Origin: Mycobacterium paraterrae
GTDB taxonomy: Bacteria; Actinomycetota; Actinomycetes; Mycobacteriales; Mycobacteriaceae
Assembly: GCF_022430545.2 (NCBI RefSeq)
Contig: NZ_CP092488.2
Coordinates: forward strand, 1,860,001-1,924,000
Length of the DNA: 64,000 bases
Direction: 5' to 3'
Positions within the stretch are counted from its first letter, which is position 1. Each line of letters starts with the position of its first letter. Position numbers and translations under genes: made by a program. The notes below the pieces were generated by a model. It had not been told where the DNA came from, did not search any database, and was given only the letters and a program-made list of their open reading frames with translations. Positions 49,931 through 59,143 of the stretch are shown one piece after another.

Positions 49931-51211
49931 CTAAGTCGCTAGCTTCGACGCCAAGTCGAGCACCGACACCGTGTCGGTACCGACTTTCTTTAATCGCTCT
50001 GACGACCGGAAGCCAAGATCGACATCGGTAGCTTGAGCACGCAACGCCCCAACGGTCAGCTGCTCCTTCGGAAGGTGCTTGAACATGTCGAAGTTGTACA
50101 GGCGCAGGGCGTTTTCGTGGGTGATCTTGTCGATATCGTCATCAGGCAGACCGTCGAGGTAGATATCGAGAGTTTCCGGCGCCAGCGGCCAAGTGGAGTC
50201 CGAGTGCGGGTAGTCACACTCCCACGTCACCATGTCGATATTCAGTTTGTCACGGTTGGATATCCCGAACTCGTCGTCGATGAAGCACAGCGCGACTCGC
50301 TCCAGGAACACTTGGCTGGGTGTCTTGTCGCCGAAGTCCTGATGGGTCCATGCGCGATGCATTTTGTAGACACGGTCCACGCGTTCTAAAAAGTAAGGCA
50401 CCCAACCGATCCCGCCCTCCGACAGGGCGAATCGCAGATCGGGGAACTTACGCAACATCGGCGACCAGACAAGATCCGCCGCTGCTTGCACGATGCTCAT
50501 CGGCTGCAGCGTGATCATGGTGTCCACGGGCGCATCGATCGACGTGATCACGACACTCGAAGACGAACCGATGTGCAGATTGACGATCGTGTTCTCATCA
50601 CTACAGGCCTGCCAGAAAGGATCCCAGTGCGGATCGTGCAGAGAGGGGTACTCGATCTTGGTCGGGTTCTCCGAAAAAGAGATGGCATGACAACCCTTCT
50701 TCGCGACACGGCGCACCTCCTGGGCCATCAGCTGCGGATCCCAAATCGGCGGCAGTGCTTGAGGAATCATTCTGCCTGGATACGCGCCGCACCATTCGTC
50801 GATATGCCAATCGTTGTATGCGCGCAGCACCGCGAGTCCGAGGTCCTTATCCTTCGCGCGGGCGAAGTACTGTCCGCAGAACTGAGGGAAGGAGGGGAAA
50901 TTCAGCGCCGCCGCCACTCCGTTTGCGTTCATGTCGCGGATGCGCTCGTCGATGTTGTAGCATCCCTCGCGGATTTCGGACAATCTCGTAGGTTCGGCCC
51001 CGTACTCGTCCGGCGGACGTCCGGCGACCGCGTTAAGGCCCACATTGGTAGCCTCCGCACCCTCGAAGACCCACGCATCGGTACCGTCCTTGCGCTGAAT
51101 CAGCTTGGGGACGGCGTCCTTGTATTTGGCTGGGATGTGATTGTCGAACAGCCTGGGCGGTTCGACCATGTGGTCGTCCACCGAGACCAGAACCATGTCG
51201 TTCATATTCAT
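49931..51211 (-). CDS. Amidohydrolase-2 family metal-dependent hydrolase/decarboxylase
   Basis: 426 aa, third paralogue in the window. SVDDHMVEPPRLFDNHIPAKY, LHIGSSSSVVITS (barrel histidine), LSEGGIGWVPYFLERVDRVY and ECDYPHSDSTWP are the shared barrel and metal segments; the GSGG of the other two is here GSSSS. ATG 51211 with AAGGAAG eight bases upstream. Leftward; the double TetR gene lies 138 bases past its stop. Likely hydrolase or decarboxylase of a region 3 intermediate. Confidence 0.88.
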   Translation of the reverse strand: MNMNDMVLVSVDDHMVEPPRLFDNHIPAKYKDAVPKLIQRKDGTDAWVFEGAEATNVGLNAVAGRPPDEYGAEPTRLSEIREGCYNIDERIRDMNANGVAAALNFPSFPQFCGQYFARAKDKDLGLAVLRAYNDWHIDEWCGAYPGRMIPQALPPIWDPQLMAQEVRRVAKKGCHAISFSENPTKIEYPSLHDPHWDPFWQACSDENTIVNLHIGSSSSVVITSIDAPVDTMITLQPMSIVQAAADLVWSPMLRKFPDLRFALSEGGIGWVPYFLERVDRVYKMHRAWTHQDFGDKTPSQVFLERVALCFIDDEFGISNRDKLNIDMVTWECDYPHSDSTWPLAPETLDIYLDGLPDDDIDKITHENALRLYNFDMFKHLPKEQLTVGALRAQATDVDLGFRSSERLKKVGTDTVSVLDLASKLAT

Positions 51212-51246
51212 ACTGAGTGCTTCCTTTCAGCTTCGATGGGATGCAG

Positions 51247-51390
51247 TTAAGACGTCGCGGTCACGTGCTTTTCGCGGCCGCCGCTTTGCATGGCCACCAC
51301 CGTGATGCTGTTGCCGCCAAATACGTTGGCAGGGCGGGGGACCCGTCGACCCTGCTCTGCCGACGCGTCGTGAACGAGGTCTTTGATCAC
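51247..51390 (-). CDS. Possible small protein, unrecognised
   Basis: 47 codons from GTG 51390, with AAGGCAGGAAA upstream. The product is VIKDLVHDASAEQGRRVPRP followed by a hydrophobic strand NSITVVAM and a basic tail. It reads as protein-like, but I recognise no family. It is the main content of the 425-base space between the amidohydrolase and the VWA gene. The rest of that space is the B1 element and unassigned sequence. Confidence 0.35.
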   Translation of the reverse strand: MIKDLVHDASAEQGRRVPRPANVFGGNSITVVAMQSGGREKHVTATS

Positions 51391-51590
51391 GGTTACGTAT
51401 TTCCTGCCTTCGTTGCGAGTAGGACAAGCCGCAGCTCCACCGTCGGTGGCGACGTGGGTCGCTCCACGTTCGCTGCCGGTAGATCGCCTGGCGCTGGTTG
51501 CCTCACCGTGCACGGATAATCACCGCTGTCCGAAAGCCCTCATCTGGCATGGCGGTCGATTGACTCCAACGCATTCGGACTCTACGGTGA

Positions 51591-51606
51591 AACAAGTATT
51601 AGGTCA
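51591..51606. promoter_or_regulatory. B-type upstream element B1
   Basis: AACAAGTATTAGGTCA, 31 bases before the VWA gene start at 51637. It shares AACAAnTATTAGGT with B3 upstream of the substrate-binding-protein gene. The ribosome site GGAGG at 51625-51629 lies between. Confidence 0.5.
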
Positions 51607-51636
51607 ATGTCGACAATGCGGTGAGGAGGCTGCCCG

Positions 51637-53304
51637 GTGAGTGTCGACGACCATCACCAGCAGTCGCTCGGGATGTTGGCGTCAGCCCTTGCGGGGCGCC
51701 CACTCGCCGTCACCGCTGGAGTTGCAGGTGGGCCGTCCTGGACCGACGGACAGACCGTGTACGTCGATCCCTCCGCGCAGCCCCGTGCAACGCTAGAGGC
51801 GGTGGCCGTTCATGCGTCGATGCTTGCGGCAGGCAGCCTGGCGCCGGACATCGTTGACCGACTGATACGGCATCCCAAGCTTTGTCGCCGCTACTTTGCC
51901 GTCGAAGCGCACCGGGCTTTAGTCGCCAACGACGACTTGCTGCCGGCGAGGCTGACTGCGTTAGCAGATCGTGAGCTCGCCGCTCTCAGCTGCTCGGCCG
52001 CGGACTCTCTGACGATCGCTTCAGGCAAGACCGTAGCCGTCGAGCCGCCGCTCAATTTCGGAGTTATACGCGCGAAGAAGCTCGCCGCGGTTCTGAAGCG
52101 CGCCCCGGTCCAGGATGAGAAAGTCGGTCACGTTGCCCGAAAAGGGGCGAAGGGTGAGCTGCACGAACTCGCCGACGATGCTGTGGACGACAGCGACGAT
52201 CCCGACATGTTTAGCAGTCCGGTAGGCGGTGGCGGCTTCATTGGCAAGTGGCTCAAGAAGATGCTGTCTTCGTCCCGAAAGTCGGGGAACGACCGGGGCG
52301 GCCCACCGGGGGCGGATACCCCGACCCACCGGACGAATTCAGCCAAGCGGGGCGCCTTTGCGGTTTCGTCGACTGCCTTGGCTGCCGAGGCGGATGTCGA
52401 ACAGGACGGGATGAAGTATCCGGAATGGGACGCGAACCGCGGCGCATATCGTCCCGATTGGTGCACGGTCCGAGAGGTCGAGCCGGAAATCAAGCGTGCG
52501 GCGACCGAGGTCATCGAGTGCAGTAGCGGGGTGCGGCGCCCACTCGCAAGGCTCGGTGTGGGGTTACAGCGGCAACGCCGTCAGTACCAGGGCGACGACA
52601 TCGACATTGACGCGGCCGTCGAAACGCGCGTCGAATTACTCGCAGGATCGGTGCCGTCTGATGCGGTCTATCTCGACAGCCTGCGGCGGCGCCGCGAGCT
52701 GTCAGTGCTGGTGCTATTGGACATCTCAGGCTCGGCCGCCGAGCCCGGTACGCTCGGGCGGACGGTGCATCAACAGCAGCGAACGTCGGCTGCCAATCTC
52801 GTTGTCGCGCTGCACGATCTCGGTGATCGAGTGTCGTTATACGGCTATTACTCGCAGGGCCGAGCCGCGGTAAGACTGGTGCCAGTCAAGCGGTTCGAAG
52901 ACCACCTCGACGCGGCCGTATTCAAGCGCTTGAACAGTCTGGAACCTGGTGCATACTCACGCCTCGGCGCAGCCATTAGGCACGGTTCGACCGTGCTTGA
53001 TCAGCGCGGCGGAACGCCCCGACGATTGCTTGTCGTGCTGTCCGACGGGCTCGCCTACGATCATGGATACGAACCTGCTTACGGCGCGGCGGACGCGCGC
53101 CGTGCACTCGACGAGGCGCGGCGTCGCGGAATCGGTTGTGTCTGCCTGACTGTGGGGGCGGCGACGGACGTCGGATCGCTGAGGAAGGTCTTCGGAAGTA
53201 CGGCGCACGCCGCTGTTGGCCGGCCCGAACAACTTCCAGATGTTATCGGACCTCTGTTCAGATCCGCCGTGCGGTCCGCTGAAATGCAGCGACGTGCGTG
53301 CTGA
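51637..53304 (+). CDS. VWA-domain protein (NorD/CobT-like partner of MoxR ATPase)
   Basis: 555 aa. The C-terminal part (about 355-550) is a von Willebrand A domain with MIDAS motif DISGS at 362-366, T in SRLGAAIR-like region and SDG in LSDGLAYDHG. The N-terminal 200 residues are helical; the middle (GGGFIGKWLKKM...SSRKSGNDRGG) is low complexity. The arrangement of a VWA gene followed by a MoxR ATPase gene matches NorD/NorQ and CbbO/CbbQ pairs, which activate metalloenzymes. GTG 51637 with GGAGG upstream. Target metalloenzyme here is unknown. Confidence 0.83.
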   Translation: MSVDDHHQQSLGMLASALAGRPLAVTAGVAGGPSWTDGQTVYVDPSAQPRATLEAVAVHASMLAAGSLAPDIVDRLIRHPKLCRRYFAVEAHRALVANDDLLPARLTALADRELAALSCSAADSLTIASGKTVAVEPPLNFGVIRAKKLAAVLKRAPVQDEKVGHVARKGAKGELHELADDAVDDSDDPDMFSSPVGGGGFIGKWLKKMLSSSRKSGNDRGGPPGADTPTHRTNSAKRGAFAVSSTALAAEADVEQDGMKYPEWDANRGAYRPDWCTVREVEPEIKRAATEVIECSSGVRRPLARLGVGLQRQRRQYQGDDIDIDAAVETRVELLAGSVPSDAVYLDSLRRRRELSVLVLLDISGSAAEPGTLGRTVHQQQRTSAANLVVALHDLGDRVSLYGYYSQGRAAVRLVPVKRFEDHLDAAVFKRLNSLEPGAYSRLGAAIRHGSTVLDQRGGTPRRLLVVLSDGLAYDHGYEPAYGAADARRALDEARRRGIGCVCLTVGAATDVGSLRKVFGSTAHAAVGRPEQLPDVIGPLFRSAVRSAEMQRRAC

Positions 53305-53387
53305 GGGGGTCCGGCGGGGGAGGGGCCAAGTCGTCTCGCCACTGCTGGTCGAGTCGGGAGATCTGCCAATTTCGTGCGATTGGCTAA

Positions 53388-53403
53388 AACAAACATCTGT
53401 TCC
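53388..53403. promoter_or_regulatory. B-type upstream element B2 (weak)
   Basis: AACAAACATCTGTTCC in the 172-base gap between the VWA and AAA+ genes, 74 bases before the AAA+ ATG. It matches the start of the B element but not the TTAGG end; the TGTTCC end recalls the D half-site. Low weight. Confidence 0.3.
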
Positions 53404-53476
53404 ATCTAAGCTGCTGCACTGTGACCGAGGGCATGTGGCGTACCACTGCCAGGAGTCGGATGGCGGAAGGGGTCGG

Positions 53477-54328
53477 ATGAACAACGAGGTCGCGCACCCG
53501 CAGCGGAATGGCGCCGGATCCCTGACCGCTCAACCACGCCCGTATTACCGGTCGGTGGGCAACGAAGAGACGGTTTTCAAAGCGGCTTACCGGCAGGGGC
53601 TTTCGCTGGTCCTGAAAGGTCCAACCGGCTGTGGCAAGACTCGGTTCGTGGAGGCGATGGCCCACGATCTCGGCCGGCCATTGATTACGGTCTCGTGCCA
53701 CGACGACCTGACGACCGCCGACCTGGTCGGGCGCTATTTGCTTCGTGGCGATGAAACAGTGTGGGTTGACGGACCGCTAACCCACGCGGTCCGCGAGGGA
53801 GCGATCTGCTACCTCGACGAGGTTGTCGAAGCCCGCCAAGATACCACTGTTGTTCTACACCCACTCGGGGATCATCGCCGCCAGTTGCCGATCGAACGGC
53901 TAGGAATCACGCTCGACGCGGCACCGGGCTTCGGTCTTGTCGTCTCATACAACCCCGGCTACCAGAGCGTCCTGAAGGACCTCAAAGACTCGACGAGGCA
54001 GCGCATGGTTGCGATCGACTTCGGTTATCCTGCAACGGAAGTCGAGGAAGAGATCGTCGTTCACGAATCGGGCGTTGACCCGTCGGTTGCCGCTGAGCTG
54101 GTCCGCTTCGGTCAGGCGATCCGCCGTCTGGAGACCGGTGGGCTGCGCGAGGTGGCGTCCACCCGCGTGCTTATCGCGGCGGGCCAATTGATCAGCGAGG
54201 GCCTGTCGATCGTAGATGCAGCGAAAGCAGCAATCGCGGGCCCGCTCACTGACGATGTAATCGTCTCTCGCGGTCTCAACGAGATGATTGGCATCTATCT
54301 GGGAGAGTCCGCCCGCTCGATTCGTTGA
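53477..54328 (+). CDS. MoxR-type AAA+ ATPase (NorQ/CbbQ-like)
   Basis: 283 aa. Walker A GPTGCGKT (48-55), Walker B ICYLDEV (about 110-116), sensor-type SYNPGYQSVLKDL with N, and the C-terminal helical lid. The GDETVWVDGPLTHAVREG insert is characteristic of CbbQ/NorQ/GvpN. The ATG at 53477 is chosen because the longer frame overlaps the VWA coding end. With the VWA protein it probably remodels or loads metal into an enzyme of the cluster, such as a P450-like or diiron oxygenase; that target is a guess. Confidence 0.87.
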   Translation: MNNEVAHPQRNGAGSLTAQPRPYYRSVGNEETVFKAAYRQGLSLVLKGPTGCGKTRFVEAMAHDLGRPLITVSCHDDLTTADLVGRYLLRGDETVWVDGPLTHAVREGAICYLDEVVEARQDTTVVLHPLGDHRRQLPIERLGITLDAAPGFGLVVSYNPGYQSVLKDLKDSTRQRMVAIDFGYPATEVEEEIVVHESGVDPSVAAELVRFGQAIRRLETGGLREVASTRVLIAAGQLISEGLSIVDAAKAAIAGPLTDDVIVSRGLNEMIGIYLGESARSIR

Positions 54329-54357
54329 CGCTGCGCAACGCGGACCGTTAAGGTATG

Positions 54358-54373
54358 AACAAATATTAGGTTG
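54358..54373. promoter_or_regulatory. B-type upstream element B3
   Basis: AACAAATATTAGGTTG, ending 15 bases before the TTG start at 54388. TAAGGT at 54349-54354 is a -10-like box. With B1 and B4 it defines the region 3 element AACAAATATTNGG. Confidence 0.55.
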
Positions 54374-54387
54374 AAGCGGAGGCGAGT

Positions 54388-55500
54388 TTGTCTTACGAGA
54401 GCAAAGCCCATCCGATCAAAGTCGGATATCTGATGGACTTCACGCTTGCTGCGGATTTTCCGAAGGAGCTGTTGGATTCGTTTGTCCAGTCCTTAGACCT
54501 CGTGTTCGAAGACGCCCTCGAGAAGGGGCTGTTGGATCGGCCGGTACAGGTGATCTACAAGGAGGTCGAGGGTCTACCCAAGGGGACAGTCAAAGCAGTG
54601 ATCGACGCCTACGCCGAACTCGTCGATGAGGGCTGCCTAGTTGTGTTCGGCCCCAACATCACTGACAACGTGGTGCCGATGCGCGAGGCGATCGAGGAGC
54701 GTTTCAAGGTGCCGGCGATCAGCGTTACTGGGACCGACGACTGGCTGGGTGAGTGGACTTTTTCGTTCCCTCAAGGTTCGATGACCGATGAGCCCATCTT
54801 CCTGGCTGACCTCATCGCCAAGAGGGGGTTGACCGACGTCGGTGTCTTAGTCGAGCAGAACCTGATCGGCGAGACGTACCTGGGCAACTTTCGACGCGCC
54901 TGCGTGCGCAAGGGTCTGCGGATTGTTGCTGAGGCGCCGATCGCGCAGACAGCCCAAGACATTCATGCCGCGGTCGGGTCGCTGTACGAAGCCCGGGCCG
55001 AGGCTATCGTCCACTTCGGTTTTGGTTTCGGCATCGTTTTCATCAATCCGGCACTGGAAGCTGTTGACTGGGATCCGCCGCGCTTCTCGACCACCGCATG
55101 GCAGAACGCGTGGATCAATCCCGTGATGTGGCAGGCGTTCATGGGCTGGGTCGGTGTCGACCAGTATGACGAAGCCAACCAACTTGGGCAGGACTTCCTC
55201 GACCGCTACGAGGCGAAGCACGGCAATCGCCCCGAGTATTGCGTTTCCGTGGTCAACCACGACATCGCCTCGACCCTGGTGCGCGCCTTTGCCGATGCCC
55301 ATCCGCTGAGTCCGCGCGGAGTCAAAGAGGCACTCGAGCGAGTGAAGATGATGCCTGCGGCTTCGGGTGCGCCAGGTACGCGGGTCTCTTTCGGCAAATG
55401 GACCCGCCGGGCGTGGATGGGTGCGGGCTACCTCGTCGCCCGCACATTGGACGCCGACGGCGTCAACTCGCATCTTGTCGACCGATTTGGTCAGGAGTAG
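54388..55500 (+). CDS. Type I periplasmic-binding-fold protein, no signal peptide (LivK-like)
   Basis: 370 aa. VGYLMDFTLAADFPKELLDSFVQ, DEGCLVVFGPNITDNVVPM, ISVTGTDDWLGEWTF and DVGVLVEQNLIGETYLGNFRRA show the branched-chain amino acid/amide receptor fold of ABC transport. The start is TTG 54388 with GGAGG five bases upstream. No signal peptide or lipobox is visible, and no permease or ATPase gene is adjacent, so it may be a cytoplasmic ligand-binding or sensor protein. First gene of the region 3 operon. Confidence 0.8.
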   Translation: MSYESKAHPIKVGYLMDFTLAADFPKELLDSFVQSLDLVFEDALEKGLLDRPVQVIYKEVEGLPKGTVKAVIDAYAELVDEGCLVVFGPNITDNVVPMREAIEERFKVPAISVTGTDDWLGEWTFSFPQGSMTDEPIFLADLIAKRGLTDVGVLVEQNLIGETYLGNFRRACVRKGLRIVAEAPIAQTAQDIHAAVGSLYEARAEAIVHFGFGFGIVFINPALEAVDWDPPRFSTTAWQNAWINPVMWQAFMGWVGVDQYDEANQLGQDFLDRYEAKHGNRPEYCVSVVNHDIASTLVRAFADAHPLSPRGVKEALERVKMMPAASGAPGTRVSFGKWTRRAWMGAGYLVARTLDADGVNSHLVDRFGQE

Positions 55501-55504
55501 TCGT

Positions 55505-56650
55505 ATGAGCACCGAAGAATTCACGTCACGCTCAGTCAGTCCAACGAAGCATTCCCCTCCGGGGCGGTCACGCGGTGGCAGCGTGGGTTCATGGCTGGCC
55601 GGGATCGGCCTGCTCGCATTCGTCGGGTTGTTCATTGCGGTTTCACGCACGAAACTCGATCCGCGAGTGGCCAACCCGAACACCGTCGGTAGGCCGCGCC
55701 CGGTCAAGTACCTCTTCGGAGTCACCGGCTGGATGGAGTACATCGAAATCGGTACGGCGCTGATGCTCGTGGCGCTCGTAGTCGTCTTCATCGTTGGGTG
55801 GCGCCGCAATCCCGGTAGTCCGGTGATGCTGATGTTCTTGGTGACGACGCTGATCGTGTGGCAGGACCCCATCATGAACTGGGCACCCTACGCGGTGTAC
55901 AACCCGGACCTCCTACACTGGCCCGAGTCCTGGATTCTGATCATGATGTCACCGACGGTGGAACCGTTCATCGTATTCGGTTACGTGACATTCTATTTCG
56001 GGCCGTACTTCGTAGCGGTGTGGGTGCTGCGCAAATTGCAGGCCAACCGCAGTCCCGATGCTTTCGTCAGCCGGCACCCGCTAGTCAGCCTAGGCCTCCT
56101 GGTACTAGTCATTGGATTCGTATTCGACGCGATCCTCGAAGTTGGTTCCATCGCGACCGGTCTCTACATCTATTCGCAGGTGATCCCATTCGGGTCGATC
56201 TTCACGGGAACACCGTTCCAATTCCCACTGATCTGGGAGTCGCTCGGGGTGACTTTCGTGATGATCCCGGCGGGGATTCTGGTCTACCGTGACGACACGG
56301 GAAAGTCGGTGGCAGAAAAGCTGGCTGCGAAAGCCAAGCTGTTGCCGACCAAGCCCGTACTGGGAACCTTCCTGGTGATGTTCGTGATCATCAACATCTC
56401 TTACTTCGCCTACGGGGGCTGGTTCTGGGCGATCAAGGCCAGCGGCGCCGCGACGTCAGTGGCGTGTCCGTGGCCGTATCCGGAAGCCAAAGTCTTTGAC
56501 CCACAAGGCTATTACGAAGAAAACGGAGCAAAAGGGCCCTACTCGGTGGGTAAGTGGTCGACCTGGCAGTACGCCCTGCCCCACGGCCGCCCCGACGTAC
56601 AGTTGGGCTCCAAGAGCAATCGCTGCGCAACTCAGGCTTCCCATGGTTGA
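55505..56650 (+). CDS. AveC-family (spirocyclase-type) membrane protein
   Basis: 381 aa with about seven hydrophobic spans (SWLAGIGLLAFVGLFIAV, GTALMLVALVVVFIVGW, MLMFLVTTLIVW, VEPFIVFGYVTFYFG, SLGLLVLVIGFVFDAILEV, VFVMIPAGILVY-like, LVMFVIINISYFAYGGWF). TRTKLDPRVANPNTVGRPRPVKYLFGVTGW-type N-terminal region, DPIMNW and WPESWILIMMSPTVEPF match the AveC group, named after a dehydratase/spirocyclase of avermectin synthesis. ATG 55505 with AGGAG seven bases upstream. It overlaps the SDR gene by eight bases. Role in mycobacteria is unproven. Confidence 0.75.
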   Translation: MSTEEFTSRSVSPTKHSPPGRSRGGSVGSWLAGIGLLAFVGLFIAVSRTKLDPRVANPNTVGRPRPVKYLFGVTGWMEYIEIGTALMLVALVVVFIVGWRRNPGSPVMLMFLVTTLIVWQDPIMNWAPYAVYNPDLLHWPESWILIMMSPTVEPFIVFGYVTFYFGPYFVAVWVLRKLQANRSPDAFVSRHPLVSLGLLVLVIGFVFDAILEVGSIATGLYIYSQVIPFGSIFTGTPFQFPLIWESLGVTFVMIPAGILVYRDDTGKSVAEKLAAKAKLLPTKPVLGTFLVMFVIINISYFAYGGWFWAIKASGAATSVACPWPYPEAKVFDPQGYYEENGAKGPYSVGKWSTWQYALPHGRPDVQLGSKSNRCATQASHG

Positions 56651-57656
56651 TCGTCGTAGTGTCGTCATCACCGGTGCCTCGCGCGGCCTCGGCTTCGCCT
56701 CGGCAGTACGCCTCTACCGTGAGGGATGGCAGGTGGTCGGCGCCATGCGGACACCTGAGCGAGGGATGCCGCTGTTGCGCGAAGCGACCGGCGCGGCCGA
56801 AGAGGACGATCGACTCGTCGGTGTCCAGCTTGATCTGATGGACGCGGCCTCTATCGCAGCGGCTGCCAAGACGATCGAAGAGCGGATTGGCGCGCCACAC
56901 GCGGTCGTACACAACGCCGGAATATCGGCCGCCGGGACGGTCGAAGAGACCGATACAGCGTTGTGGCAGAACATGTTCACCACCCATGTAATCGCGCCCG
57001 TGGCTTTGACAAAGGCGCTGCTGCCGTCGATGCGGGCGGCAGGGCGGGGCCGCATCGTGCTCGTCAGCAGTGCGGCGGGCGTACGAGGGCAACCTGCCAC
57101 GGGACCGTACTCGGCTAGTAAGGGCGCGATGGAACGGTGGGCCGAATCGCTGGCCTTCGAGCTAGCCCCTTTCGGGATCGGCGTGACCGTGCTGGTCACG
57201 GGCACCTACGACACTGAGATCATCACGGACGCAGGCACGACCGACAACCGTGACTTCACTGGCCCCTACGCGCGTCTACATCAGACGATGAACAGTCGCG
57301 GCCGGTACGCGATCAAGTTCGCCCGCTCTCCCGAGCGTTTCACCGACGGATTGGTGAATGCACTGGATGACCACGGTGCCTTCCGCCGTCATGGCGTCGG
57401 CCCCGATGCGTCGATCTTGTTGACCTTGAACAGGGTGCTCCCTGCTTCCGGGATGCACCACATGTCCCGAATCATTCTCGGAATTCCCCGTTTCGGCTCG
57501 ATGCGTAACGGGGCGTGGCCGCTGACAACGGCGCAGCGCGGGATGGTCGCTGCCGCCAAAGTGCTCCCGGAACCAGTCATGACCCGGTTGGCGTCGCTGG
57601 CGACGCGACTTTCCCGGACACAGCCCGCACCAACGGAAGGTGGAAGCGATGACTAA
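56643..57656 (+). CDS. Short-chain dehydrogenase/reductase
   Basis: 337 aa. TGASRGLGFASAVRL at the start, NAGI, catalytic S in LVSSAAG, YSASK, and an unusually long C-terminal half (about 100 extra residues ending LATRLSRTQPAPTEGG) typical of the SDR group related to AveC neighbours or membrane-associated SDRs. ATG 56643 is fixed by its overlap with the AveC stop; the frame open to 56496 is not used. The stop overlaps the aldehyde dehydrogenase start by eight bases. Confidence 0.85.
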   Translation: MVDRRSVVITGASRGLGFASAVRLYREGWQVVGAMRTPERGMPLLREATGAAEEDDRLVGVQLDLMDAASIAAAAKTIEERIGAPHAVVHNAGISAAGTVEETDTALWQNMFTTHVIAPVALTKALLPSMRAAGRGRIVLVSSAAGVRGQPATGPYSASKGAMERWAESLAFELAPFGIGVTVLVTGTYDTEIITDAGTTDNRDFTGPYARLHQTMNSRGRYAIKFARSPERFTDGLVNALDDHGAFRRHGVGPDASILLTLNRVLPASGMHHMSRIILGIPRFGSMRNGAWPLTTAQRGMVAAAKVLPEPVMTRLASLATRLSRTQPAPTEGGSDD

Positions 57657-59133
57657 GGCAACGGCGGTCACGTTCGAGTCGAAGATGATGATCGACGGCG
57701 AACTCGTCGATGGCGAGTCAGGCACATTCGCCAACATCAATCCCGCCAATGAAGACGTGCTCGGTCAGGTGGCGGACGCGTCCAAAGCCGATATGAATCG
57801 GGCGATCGACGCAGCGCGGCGGTCATTCGACGAGACCGACTGGTCGACCAATCGAGTACTACGGAAGCGCTGCCTTTTGCAACTGCACGACGCGATCGAA
57901 AGCGAGTTGGAGGAACTACGCGAGGAACTCATCCTCGAAGTCGGCGCACCCAGAGCGGTGACACATGGTCCTCAGCTGGACGCGCCGCTGGAGGACGGGT
58001 TGAAGTTCCCAGCCCGGTTCATCGATTCTTTCCACTGGGAAACTGATCTCGGCGACGCGGTGGTGTCGTTGACCGGCGTGAACTCTGCCCGCCGCGTGTG
58101 GCATGAGCCCGTCGGTGTGGTCGGCGCGATTGTTCCGTGGAACTTCCCGTTCGAGGTGACGATCAACAAGCTCGGGCAGGCACTGGCCACAGGCAACACC
58201 GTGGTGCTCAAACCCGCCCCCGACACCCCCTTCAACGCCACCCGGCTCGGGCGATTGATCGCCGAAAAGACCGACATACCAGCCGGAGTGGTCAACGTGG
58301 TGACCGCATCGGATCATCTCGTCGGGGAAGAGCTGACCTTGTCGCCGAAGGTCGACATGATCTCATTCACCGGGTCCACGGCGGTGGGCAAACGCATCAT
58401 GGAAAAGGGTGCGGCCACGATGAAGCGACTGTTCCTTGAACTCGGAGGGAAGTCGGCGACCATCGTGCTCGAGGATGCCGACTTCGCTACTGCGTGCTTG
58501 ATCGGCATCGGTCCGCTAATGCATGCCGGCCAGGCGTGTGCCGCGCCCACACGAATCTTGCTGCCGCGCAGCCGTTACGCCGAAGGCGTGGCGATCCTGC
58601 AGGGGATCTACGAGAACATCCACGCCGGCGACCCCCAGGATCCGAACACCATCTGCGGACCGGTCATTTCAGCTAAACAACAACAACGCATCCTGGGTTA
58701 CATCCGCAAGGGTGTCGACGAGGGCGCGACGATGCTTGTCGGCAGTACAGAACCGTCGAAGGCATTCGACAAAGGGTTCTGGGTCAACCCCACCCTATTC
58801 ACCGACGTTGACAACGCCATGACCATTGCCCAGGAGGAGATCTTCGGGCCGGTGCTGGTCGCGATTCCCTACGACGACGAAGACGACGCGGTCCGTATCG
58901 CGAACGACAGTGCTTACGGTCTGGCCGGCATGGTGATGTCGGGGTCGACGGAGCGGGCATTGGCGGTAGCGCGCCGGCTGCGCGCGGGGTTCATCGGGCT
59001 CAACGGCACCGCAGGATACGGCGCCGACATGCCCTTCGGGGGCTACAAGCACAGCGGTGTCGGACGCCAGAACGGACTGGCGGGATTCCACCAATACACA
59101 GAGATCAAATCCGTCGCTTATCCCGCGAATTGA
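57649..59133 (+). CDS. Aldehyde dehydrogenase (NAD(P)-dependent)
   Basis: 494 aa. IVPWNFPFEVTINK, FTGSTAVGKRI, catalytic E264 in LELGG and C297 in GQACAAPTR, EEIFGPVLVAIPYD and FGGYKHSGVGRQNG. Full-length and intact. A GTG at 57640 is possible, but ATG 57649 gives the standard N terminus. Coupled to the upstream SDR; alcohol-to-aldehyde-to-acid oxidation is the likely combined job. Confidence 0.9.
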   Translation: MTKATAVTFESKMMIDGELVDGESGTFANINPANEDVLGQVADASKADMNRAIDAARRSFDETDWSTNRVLRKRCLLQLHDAIESELEELREELILEVGAPRAVTHGPQLDAPLEDGLKFPARFIDSFHWETDLGDAVVSLTGVNSARRVWHEPVGVVGAIVPWNFPFEVTINKLGQALATGNTVVLKPAPDTPFNATRLGRLIAEKTDIPAGVVNVVTASDHLVGEELTLSPKVDMISFTGSTAVGKRIMEKGAATMKRLFLELGGKSATIVLEDADFATACLIGIGPLMHAGQACAAPTRILLPRSRYAEGVAILQGIYENIHAGDPQDPNTICGPVISAKQQQRILGYIRKGVDEGATMLVGSTEPSKAFDKGFWVNPTLFTDVDNAMTIAQEEIFGPVLVAIPYDDEDDAVRIANDSAYGLAGMVMSGSTERALAVARRLRAGFIGLNGTAGYGADMPFGGYKHSGVGRQNGLAGFHQYTEIKSVAYPAN

Positions 59134-59143
59134 TAGGAGCAAG

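Noticed and set aside
53388..53403. Full D-type dyad upstream of the AAA+ gene
   Set aside because: Only the TGTTCC end fits; the left arm triplets are not spaced correctly, so it is listed only as a weak B-type element.
54388..55500. Complete ABC importer
   Set aside because: No permease or ATP-binding subunit in the window; only the binding-protein fold is present.
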